A DNA stretch of 5,934 nucleotides. Origin: Bacteroidota bacterium. GTDB taxonomy: Bacteria; Bacteroidota; Bacteroidia; Chitinophagales; Chitinophagaceae. Below the pieces are notes generated by a model. The model saw nothing but the letters and a program-made list of their open reading frames with translations, was not told where the DNA came from and made no database searches. Positions 1 to 5,934 of the stretch are shown here, in pieces; the stretch's first letter is position 1; each line of letters opens with the position of its first letter. A program made the translations under genes and the position numbers. The stretch lies in the NCBI GenBank assembly GCA_023386855.1, contig JAEWIW010000115.1:1-5934 (forward strand). The letters run 5' to 3'.

Positions 1-1392
1 ATTGATTTCAGGGAAAGAGCACCCATGCTTGCGAGCAGGGATATGTACCTGGATAGTGCAGGAAATGTATTGAATGCGCTGAGTAAGGATGGACATCTTG
101 CTGCCGGCGTGCCGGGCACTGTGGACGGTTTGTTTGAAATGTCGAAATATGGTAAGCTTCCTTTTAAATCACTTATACAGCCGGCAATTGAACTGGCGGA
201 AAAAGGCTTTGCCATATCGGCGATGGAGGCAGCCAACCTGAATTGGGCAAGAGCAGGCTTTTTGGCCAATAATACAGTGATCCCCGTTTTTGTAAAAAAC
301 ACGCCATGGAAACAAGGAGATACACTTGTGCAGAAGGATCTTGCTGAAACCCTTAAGCGGATCAGGGATAAAGGAGCAAAAGGATTTTATGGTGGAACCA
401 CTGCCCGTATGATCGTTGATGAAATGCAAAGAGGCAAAGGGATCATTACCAAAAAAGATCTTCGGTTATACAAGGCCGTTAGAAGGGATGTTGTTTCTTT
501 TCCTTATAAGGGTTACCAGGTGATCACTATGCCACTGCCCAGTTCGGGAGGAATATTATTACCACAGATGCTGAAGATGGTGGAGCAGCATTCTGCTGAA
601 ATGAAAGGATTCCATGATCCAACGACAGTACAATTAATGACCGAAGTGGAACGCCGGGCATTTGAAGATCGTGCCCAATACCTGGGTGATCCCGATTTCG
701 TGGAAGTTCCTGTAAATAAGCTTACCAGTGAGGCCTATTTGCACGAGAGGATGAAGGATTATGTACCGGGGAAGGCTGGCAAATCAAAACCGTTCAGCCT
801 GCCCGCAAAGGAAAGTACTGAAACAACGCATATCAGTATTTATGACAGCGAGGGAAACGCGGTATCTGTTACCACCACACTGAATGGCAGCTATGGCAGT
901 AGAACGGTGGTATCTGGTGCAGGTTTTTTATTGAATAATGAAATGGATGATTTCAGTGTGAAACCTGGTGTTCCGAACATGTATGGAGCATTGGGAACAG
1001 AAGCCAATGCCATCAGTGCAGGAAAGCGAATGCTCAGTTCGATGACGCCAACCATTGTATTGAAACAAGGTAAACCCTTTATGGTTGTGGGAACACCGGG
1101 AGGAACCACTATACCCACTTCGGTTTTTCAAAGCATATTGAATGTAATAGATTTCGGGTTATCGGCCGAAGAAGCGGTGAACCGGCCTAAATTCCATCAT
1201 CAATGGTTTCCCGACCAGCTGATGCTGGAAAAAGGGTTCCCCGAAAATGTCAAAAAAGCCCTGCTGGCCATGGGATACAAATTCATGCAGGTAAACCAGA
1301 TCGGCAGAACTGAAATGATACAGGTGCAGCCGGATGGAACTATCGAAGCCGTTGGAGACAATAGAGGCGACGATGCGGCAGAGAGTTTTTAA
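1..1392 (+). CDS. ggt: Gamma-glutamyltransferase (glutathione hydrolase), 5'-truncated by the window edge
   Basis: GGT cleaves the gamma-glutamyl bond of glutathione and related compounds, passing the glutamyl group to water or an amino acid; in Gram-negatives it is normally periplasmic. The frame is open from base 1, and the first codons read IDFRERAP, the family motif holding the Arg that binds the substrate carboxylate (E. coli Arg114; here bases 10-12). The ATG at base 25 is therefore internal, and roughly 110 residues including any signal peptide are missing. Other landmarks: the autoprocessing site and nucleophile Thr in ETTHIS (Thr codon 823-825), TTLN just after it, NNEMDDF (934-954), the lid-loop segment PGVPNMYG (964-987), LSSM (Ser pair 1036-1041) and the GTPGG oxyanion-hole glycines (1099-1104). 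The 463 codons match the length of E. coli GGT after Arg114. NNEMDDF has Glu where E. coli has Gln430, as in human GGT1. The gene ends in TAA two bases before a strong hairpin and converges on the peptidase gene. Family assignment is very secure; secretion is inferred from the family. Confidence 0.96.
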   Translation: MDFRERAPMLASRDMYLDSAGNVLNALSKDGHLAAGVPGTVDGLFEMSKYGKLPFKSLIQPAIELAEKGFAISAMEAANLNWARAGFLANNTVIPVFVKNTPWKQGDTLVQKDLAETLKRIRDKGAKGFYGGTTARMIVDEMQRGKGIITKKDLRLYKAVRRDVVSFPYKGYQVITMPLPSSGGILLPQMLKMVEQHSAEMKGFHDPTTVQLMTEVERRAFEDRAQYLGDPDFVEVPVNKLTSEAYLHERMKDYVPGKAGKSKPFSLPAKESTETTHISIYDSEGNAVSVTTTLNGSYGSRTVVSGAGFLLNNEMDDFSVKPGVPNMYGALGTEANAISAGKRMLSSMTPTIVLKQGKPFMVVGTPGGTTIPTSVFQSILNVIDFGLSAEEAVNRPKFHHQWFPDQLMLEKGFPENVKKALLAMGYKFMQVNQIGRTEMIQVQPDGTIEAVGDNRGDDAAESF

Positions 1393-1394
1393 TA

Positions 1395-1435
1395 CCCCGT
1401 GGCACGCCCCCGTGCCACGCCCCCGTGGCACGGGG
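1395..1435. terminator. Probable bidirectional terminator made of three alternating 13-bp hairpin units
   Basis: The 44 bp between two convergent stop codons (TAA ending at 1392; TAG of the opposite gene at 1437-1439) are almost entirely inverted-repeat sequence. CGTGGCACG occurs at 1398-1406 and 1424-1432, and its reverse complement CGTGCCACG at 1411-1419, each separated by CCCC. Unit 1 can pair with unit 2, or unit 2 with unit 3, as a 9-bp GC-rich stem with a 4-nt loop. Alternatively CCCCGTG (1395-1401) pairs with CACGGGG (1429-1435) around two smaller hairpins. The position between convergent genes suggests termination in both directions. Neither strand has a long U-tract: TCTATTTAT follows on the + strand and TATTAAAAAC on the - strand. 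A dispersed intergenic repeat is the alternative reading. Confidence 0.6.
1395..1435. repeat. Three tandem 13-bp units with alternating orientation (CGTGGCACG / CGTGCCACG / CGTGGCACG)
   Basis: Cores begin at 1398, 1411 and 1424, exactly 13 bp apart, joined by C4 spacers and bounded by CCCC at 1395 and GGGG at 1432. Each core is a near-palindrome (CGTG-G-CACG or CGTG-C-CACG), so only the central base differs between units. The unit could equally be described as a direct repeat of CGTGSCACGCCCC. Such precise spacing is more than a simple rho-independent terminator needs and suggests either slipped duplication of one hairpin arm or a member of a REP-like family. Only this one copy is visible here. 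Confidence 0.75.
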
Positions 1436-1436
1436 T

Positions 1437-2471
1437 CTATTTATAAATCAAAATTTCCACCTTATCCCCCTTTCTATACCCCCGGTACATTCCTTCGGTA
1501 TTAAAAGGCATGGCAATATTTCCATCCTTATCCACCGCGATCAGTCCGCCATCGCCGCCTAATCCTGGAAGCCTCTGGTGTATCATTTCCTTACTGGCCT
1601 GTTCAAGCGTCATCTTCCCGAATTCCATCATATCACTTACGGATTTGGCCATCACCAGCCGGATAAAAAATTCACCCCACCCGGTACAGCTGATCGCCAC
1701 CGTTTTATTATTGGCATAAGTACCTGCACCAATAATAGGCGCATCCCCGATCCTTCCATATTTTTTATTGGTCATACCCCCGGTACTGGTGGCTGCTGCA
1801 AGGTTTCCCTGGTGGTCGAGCGCCACCGCTCCCACTGTTCCATATTTTTCATCCCTGTTTCCAGGCTGCTTCAATGAACCTTGTGCCGCAATAGAACCTG
1901 GAGAATAATCCAGTTCGGTTTTATTTGTATCCCTTGCCCTTGCCTGCATCAATCCTTTCCACCTGGATTCCGTATGGAAATAAGATGGATCCACCATCTC
2001 CAGCCCCGCCTGCCTGGCAAACTTTTCCGCCCCTTTACCCGCCATCATCACATGTTCACTTTTTTCCATTACCGCCCTAGCTGCACTGATAGGATTTTTT
2101 ATGGTGGTCACCCCCGCCACTGAACCTGCCTTGAGATCCTGCCCGTTCATGATGGCCGCATCCATTTCATTTTTACCTTCATTAGTGAATACAGCGCCCT
2201 TTCCCGCATTGAATAGAGAATCATCTTCCAGTACCCTCACCGCCGCCTCCACTGCCGACAAAGCCGTGCCTCCATTTTCAAGCACTTCATAACCTTTATT
2301 CAGCGCAGTTTCCAGCGATTTCATATACGCTTTCTCGCGCTCTGGTGTCATAGAACTTTTTAAAATAGTGCCGGCTCCTCCATGAATCACCAGTACCGGT
2401 TGAACTTTTTTCTCCTGTGCCATTCCCGGCTGAATTGTTACCATGAGTGCCAATATTAATAGTATTCGCAT
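1437..2471 (-). CDS. iaaA: Secreted isoaspartyl peptidase / plant-type L-asparaginase (Ntn-hydrolase)
   Basis: This family hydrolyses beta-aspartyl (isoaspartyl) dipeptides and, to varying degree, L-asparagine. The 344-residue product starts MRILLILALMVTIQPGMA-QE, a short signal peptide with likely cleavage after Ala18, so the enzyme should be periplasmic. The mature part (~326 residues) matches the E. coli enzyme (321). Visible motifs: HGGAG (30-34), LFNAGKGAVF (86-95), the autoprocessing site and nucleophile Thr212 in KYGTVGAVALD, the substrate-binding segment GRIGDAP (Arg240, Asp243), SCTGWGE (Thr263, Gly264), LGGDGG, and PFNTEGMYR near the C-terminus. Cleavage before Thr212 would give an alpha chain of about 193 residues after signal removal and a beta chain of 133. 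The start is fixed by the signal peptide; upstream there is only an A-rich stretch, not a clear Shine-Dalgarno. The gene is convergent with ggt and divergent from the TamB-like gene, so probably monocistronic. The symbol is by similarity to E. coli iaaA; the preferred substrate cannot be read from the sequence. Confidence 0.95.
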   Translation of the reverse strand: MRILLILALMVTIQPGMAQEKKVQPVLVIHGGAGTILKSSMTPEREKAYMKSLETALNKGYEVLENGGTALSAVEAAVRVLEDDSLFNAGKGAVFTNEGKNEMDAAIMNGQDLKAGSVAGVTTIKNPISAARAVMEKSEHVMMAGKGAEKFARQAGLEMVDPSYFHTESRWKGLMQARARDTNKTELDYSPGSIAAQGSLKQPGNRDEKYGTVGAVALDHQGNLAAATSTGGMTNKKYGRIGDAPIIGAGTYANNKTVAISCTGWGEFFIRLVMAKSVSDMMEFGKMTLEQASKEMIHQRLPGLGGDGGLIAVDKDGNIAMPFNTEGMYRGYRKGDKVEILIYK

Positions 2472-2537
2472 GTTTAACTTTTAAGCTATGCCTGCAAGTT
2501 ATATTTTTAGCAGGTTCATAGGCCAGGTCCTATATTC
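2472..2537. promoter_or_regulatory. Short divergent intergenic region between the peptidase and TamB-like genes
   Basis: Sixty-six bases separate the peptidase start codon (- strand) from the first in-frame ATG of the TamB-like gene (+ strand). The region must carry at least part of the peptidase promoter. On the - strand it holds TATAACTTGCA (around 2493-2503), which only loosely resembles the Bacteroidota -7 element and has no matching upstream TTG box. A small inverted repeat ATAGG/CCTAT (2518-2522 with 2529-2533, 6-nt loop) lies near its right end and is too weak to call a site. The clear promoter match lies just to the right, at 2549-2579. Confidence 0.4.
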
Positions 2538-5500
2538 ATGGTATTGAATTTGTTCGACAAGGCCGATTACCTAAATTTGCAACCCAAGAATACTATCCTG
2601 AAACAATTCTGGAAAATATCCCGCACCATTTTACTGGTATTGATCTCCCTGGTCATATTGGTATGGCTGCTCATACAAACCACTTTTGTCCAGAATATCA
2701 TCGTTCACCAGGTTACCCATAAACTTTCAAAGGACCTGAATACCACTGTGGAGATCAAACATGTCGACTTTGACCTGTTCAATACCATGCTGCTTGAAGG
2801 TACATTGGTGAGGGATAAAAGCAAGGACACACTGCTGTATGCAGGCACAGCCAAAGTGCTGATCACCGATTGGTTCTTTTTTTATGATAAGGTAGAACTG
2901 GAATATGTTGGACTGAAAGAAGCCGTGATTCATCTTAACCGACAGGATTCGGTCTGGAATTACCAGTTTTTAATTGATTATTTCAGTGCACCAAAATCTT
3001 CAAAGCCTAAAAAGAGTATCGACCTGAAACTGAAACAGGTCGAGTTCGATAATGTGGCCATCATCCAGAAAGATGGATGGCGGGGCGAGAACCTTTCCGC
3101 TGTTGTTCATTCCCTCGATCTTATCACAGATACTTTTGACCTGGATGCCAAACGGATCAATATACAATCGCTCGACCTCGACAAGCCTTCCTTTGCGATC
3201 TATAATTATTTAGGCAACAGGCCGGCAAAAGCTGATACCAGCGCACAGGATGATTACCAGGAATTCGTCAATGATACCAGCGCCCTCCGCTGGAACCCGG
3301 GCAAATGGCTTGTTTCCATTGATCAGCTCAGGATTCGAAGCGGGTCTTTTAAAAACGATGTTCAGACCAACAGGGAACCTTATGCCAGCTTTGATGGCCA
3401 GCATATCCACTTCTTCGATATTGAGGGTGACTTTAAAAAAGTAAAGTTTGAACAGGATTCAATTACAGCTAATGTTTCGCTTAGCACAAAAGAACGCAGC
3501 GGTTTCCTTGTCCGACAGTTGAAAGCCAACATGCGCATGCATCCCGAGGCCATGGAATTTTTCAACCTTGATCTGCGCACCAATAACAGTACGCTGAAGG
3601 ATTACTTTGCCATGAACTATAACACTTTTGACGACATGAGCTCGTTCCTGTCAAAAGTGCGCATGGAAGCTAACTTCGATCATTCGGTACTCAATAGTGA
3701 TGATATTGCCTATTTCGCACCTGAACTTTCTACCTGGAAAAAAAGGATCAGGGTAACCGGAAAAGTAAGGGGTAGCGTGGATAACCTCGATGCACAGGAT
3801 ATTTCAGTAGAAGCAGGAACGGATACTTACCTTGAGGGTGATGTCAGTATTGATGGATTGCCCGATATCAACCGAACTTATATCGACTTTGTGGCACGTG
3901 ATTTCAAGACCATCTATCCTGATATGGTTCGCTTTGTTCCACAGTTGAAAAAAGTAACCTATCCCAACATCAACGAATTGAAATTCGTAAAGTTCAAAGG
4001 AAACTTTACCGGCTTCTTAACCGATTTTGTTAGCTATGGAACATTTGAAACCAACCTTGGTATCGTAACCACTGACCTTAACATGAAACTGCCGCCCAAT
4101 GGGCAATCCAGCTATTCGGGAACTCTCAGGACGCAGAACTTCACCCTTGGAAAATTCATTGGTAACGACCAGATCGGAAGGATCTCACTCGATGGTTCTA
4201 TTAAAGGAAGGGGAATGAAAACCAGTACCATGATGGCAAACATGGATGGAAAGATTTCATTACTTGAATTCCAGGGATATGGATACCAAAATATTGTGGT
4301 GAAGGGTGCTTTATCCAAAAATAATTTTTCGGGCGAACTGGATATCAATGATCCAAACCTGCTGGCCACCCTTGATGGAACAATTGACTTCAGGGGAAAA
4401 GTTCCGGTATTCAATGTTGTCGCGGATATCGGAAAAGCACAGTTGCAGCAGCTGCAATTAAGCCGGGACAATATTGATTTCAATGGCAAGTTCAACCTTG
4501 ATTTTGCAGGCGATAATATTGACAACTTTCTCGGGACCGCAAGAGTTTTCGATGCCGCATTATACCGCAATGGAACACGCATGGTGTTTGATTCTCTCGT
4601 ACTTGAATCAAGGATATCAGAGGGGCAGAAAATGATCACTGCGGTTAGTAATGAATTCGATGCGGCACTGGTGGGACAATTTTCCCTGATGGATCTTCCA
4701 AATTCTTTCAGGGGATTTCTTCAGCAATATTATCCCGCCTATATCAAGCCCGGTAAAGTAGCAGCAAGAAAAGAGAACTTCAGCTTTGTTATCACCACAA
4801 AAAATGTTAGCGACTATATCAAGCTGTTCCAGAAAGATATTGATGGCCTCAATTACAGCTCCATTACCGGTCGTATCAACACTGCCGAAAATCTCCTTGA
4901 TCTGAATGCCGATGTACCACAGGTATTGTACAAAAACATTGCATTCAATAATGTTACGTTGAAAGCAGCGGGAAACTATGATAGTCTTTCAGTTGAAACC
5001 AATGTTGCCAATGTGATCATTAACGATAGTCTTCATTTTCCGGGAACTTATGTCAAACTGAGTTCTTCAGATGATATATCAAATGTTTCCATCAGCACCA
5101 GTGCGAACCAGGCATTGAATGCCGCCAATCTTTCTGCCCAGGTTCAAACCCTTGCTACCGGAGCTAAGATTACCTTTCATGAATCAACTTTTGACCTCAA
5201 TGGTAAAACCTGGTACATTAATGAAAATGGCGAACTGGTACTTACCCGCGATCTTGTATCGGCCGATAATATCCGCATTTATAATGGCCAGCAGGAGATC
5301 AATGTAACTACTGTTCCTTCAGATATTGGTAATACCCATGATATCAAGATCCAGTTAACTAAACTGAACATAGGTGATTTCACTCCTTTCTTTCTTCCTC
5401 AAAATCGCGTTGAGGGTTTACTCACCGGCAGCATTGATATCGTTGATCCTTTTGGGCGCTTGAAGATCGATGCTAATACGGAAGCTGAACAATTAAGGTT

Positions 5501-5934
5501 TGAAAATGATTCAATTGGTAAAGTGCAGTTAGGTGGGTACTTCAACCAGCAGACCAATACCGTTAACTTCACTGCCAACTCAACAAACCAGCAATACACT
5601 TTTGACGTGGATGGATTGTTCAGGCTGAAAGATAGCTCGCGTGCAGAGAACCTGGCCATGGACATAAAGCTTTCTGATACCAGGATTGGTTTACTCGAAA
5701 AATATTTATCAGGCGTTTTCTCGGAAATGGATGGACTGGCATCGGGCAACCTTCGCATTGAAGGACCATTGAATGACCTCGATTACCTTGGCAATGTGAA
5801 GCTGACAAATGGAAGGGTAAGAGTTGGATTTACAAATGTTGTGTACACCATTCCCACAGCAAATTTTGATTTCCGTGAAGATCGGATCAACTTCGGCACA
5901 TTTAATATCAAAGACACTTTTGGGAATATAGGCC
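2538..5934 (+). CDS. tamB: TamB/AsmA-like translocation and assembly module protein, 3'-truncated by the window edge
   Basis: TamB-like proteins are anchored in the inner membrane and span the periplasm as a long beta-rich groove; they are linked to outer-membrane protein assembly and to phospholipid transport between membranes. The frame is open without a stop from 2511 to the last base, giving at least 1,132 residues from the ATG at 2538. A single N-terminal membrane segment lies at about residues 30-46, preceded by a basic patch (KQFWKISR). An AsmA-like section follows (from about 71, EIKHVDFDLFNTMLLEG), then a long series of beta-strand repeats typical of the superfamily, including GNFTGFLTDF (near 488-497). 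GLASGNLRIEGPLNDL onward (from about 1066) resembles the start of the conserved TamB C-terminal domain (DUF490), which continues outside the window. Bacteroidota relatives commonly run to about 1,500-1,700 residues, so roughly a third is missing. The ATG at 2538 is the first possible start after the in-frame TAG at 2508, but a promoter match at 2549-2579 lies inside this reading; a CTG at 2598 is an alternative. The family is secure, the start is not. Confidence 0.88.
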   Translation, partial: MVLNLFDKADYLNLQPKNTILKQFWKISRTILLVLISLVILVWLLIQTTFVQNIIVHQVTHKLSKDLNTTVEIKHVDFDLFNTMLLEGTLVRDKSKDTLLYAGTAKVLITDWFFFYDKVELEYVGLKEAVIHLNRQDSVWNYQFLIDYFSAPKSSKPKKSIDLKLKQVEFDNVAIIQKDGWRGENLSAVVHSLDLITDTFDLDAKRINIQSLDLDKPSFAIYNYLGNRPAKADTSAQDDYQEFVNDTSALRWNPGKWLVSIDQLRIRSGSFKNDVQTNREPYASFDGQHIHFFDIEGDFKKVKFEQDSITANVSLSTKERSGFLVRQLKANMRMHPEAMEFFNLDLRTNNSTLKDYFAMNYNTFDDMSSFLSKVRMEANFDHSVLNSDDIAYFAPELSTWKKRIRVTGKVRGSVDNLDAQDISVEAGTDTYLEGDVSIDGLPDINRTYIDFVARDFKTIYPDMVRFVPQLKKVTYPNINELKFVKFKGNFTGFLTDFVSYGTFETNLGIVTTDLNMKLPPNGQSSYSGTLRTQNFTLGKFIGNDQIGRISLDGSIKGRGMKTSTMMANMDGKISLLEFQGYGYQNIVVKGALSKNNFSGELDINDPNLLATLDGTIDFRGKVPVFNVVADIGKAQLQQLQLSRDNIDFNGKFNLDFAGDNIDNFLGTARVFDAALYRNGTRMVFDSLVLESRISEGQKMITAVSNEFDAALVGQFSLMDLPNSFRGFLQQYYPAYIKPGKVAARKENFSFVITTKNVSDYIKLFQKDIDGLNYSSITGRINTAENLLDLNADVPQVLYKNIAFNNVTLKAAGNYDSLSVETNVANVIINDSLHFPGTYVKLSSSDDISNVSISTSANQALNAANLSAQVQTLATGAKITFHESTFDLNGKTWYINENGELVLTRDLVSADNIRIYNGQQEINVTTVPSDIGNTHDIKIQLTKLNIGDFTPFFLPQNRVEGLLTGSIDIVDPFGRLKIDANTEAEQLRFENDSIGKVQLGGYFNQQTNTVNFTANSTNQQYTFDVDGLFRLKDSSRAENLAMDIKLSDTRIGLLEKYLSGVFSEMDGLASGNLRIEGPLNDLDYLGNVKLTNGRVRVGFTNVVYTIPTANFDFREDRINFGTFNIKDTFGNIG
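2549..2579 (+). promoter_or_regulatory. Bacteroidota-type sigma promoter match (TTTG - 19 bp - TAAATTTG) for the TamB-like gene
   Basis: TTTG at 2549-2552 and TAAATTTG at 2572-2579 match the -33 (TTTG) and -7 (TAnnTTTG) elements of the primary sigma factor in Bacteroidota, with a 19-bp spacer in the usual range. The -7 box is followed by CAACCC, a context often seen after such boxes. Transcription would begin at about 2583-2588. This is downstream of the ATG at 2538, so if the promoter is the main one, translation of the TamB-like protein must start further in, most likely at CTG 2598, just before KQFWKISR and the membrane segment. Confidence 0.55.

Noticed and set aside
25..27. ATG at base 25 as the true start of the GGT gene
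   Set aside because: The eight codons before it encode the conserved GGT motif IDFRERAP with the substrate-binding Arg, so the frame clearly continues upstream of the window.
1578..2292. Several + strand open frames of 63-99 codons opposite the isoaspartyl peptidase gene
   Set aside because: Their products are rich in His, Pro, Cys and Arg, as expected from reading the complement of a real gene; the - strand frame has clear family motifs.
2493..2503. TATAACTTGCA on the - strand as a promoter -7 box for the peptidase gene
   Set aside because: The distance to the start codon is suitable, but the match to TAnnTTTG is imperfect and no TTTG/TTG box lies about 19 bp upstream, so it is noted only within the intergenic entry.
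2518..2533. Inverted repeat ATAGG-CCAGGT-CCTAT before the TamB-like gene as an operator
   Set aside because: The 5-bp arms are short enough to occur by chance and there is no second copy or known regulator match.
4112..4639. 175-codon open frame on the - strand within the TamB-like gene
   Set aside because: It lies wholly antisense to a well-supported long coding frame; its Ser/Pro/Leu-rich product resembles no family I know, and there is no promoter or ribosome-binding signal for it.
5399..5758. 119-codon open frame on the - strand near the window end
   Set aside because: It is antisense to the TamB-like gene, has low-complexity composition and no recognisable domain; treated as a shadow frame.

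Overview
The window looks like chromosomal DNA from a Bacteroidota bacterium, probably of the Chitinophagaceae type. This is inferred from the style of the three proteins (a TamB-like AsmA-superfamily protein of the Bacteroidota type, and a secreted hydrolase ending its signal peptide in ...A-QE), from weak Shine-Dalgarno sequences, and from one good match to the Bacteroidota promoter consensus (TTTG, 19 bp, TAnnTTTG). Base composition is moderate and even, and I see no insertion sequence, tRNA, rRNA, CRISPR array or phage gene.

Layout: (1) bases 1-1392, + strand, the last ~463 codons of a gamma-glutamyltransferase (GGT) whose start lies upstream of the window. (2) Bases 1393-1436, a 44-bp gap filled almost completely by three 13-bp units that fold into strong hairpins, probably a two-way terminator for the genes that meet there. 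(3) Bases 1437-2471, - strand, a complete isoaspartyl peptidase / plant-type L-asparaginase with a signal peptide. (4) Bases 2472-2537, a short divergent intergenic region. (5) Base 2538 to the window end, + strand, one very long open frame of at least 1,132 codons without a stop. It encodes the N-terminal and central part of a TamB/AsmA-like envelope protein; its C-terminus lies beyond the window.

GGT and the isoaspartyl peptidase are both Ntn-hydrolases that activate themselves by cutting before an internal Thr, and both remove unusual acyl linkages (gamma-glutamyl and beta-aspartyl) that ordinary peptidases cannot cut. Side by side, and both probably exported, they suggest a small capacity for recovering amino acids from glutathione-like and damaged peptides in the periplasm. 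They are convergent, so they are not one operon. The TamB-like gene is divergent from the peptidase and probably unrelated in function (envelope biogenesis or lipid transport between membranes).

I do not see a clearly new biological system. The points most worth a second look are the alternating hairpin repeat at 1395-1435 and the conflict between the promoter match and the apparent start codon of the TamB-like gene.
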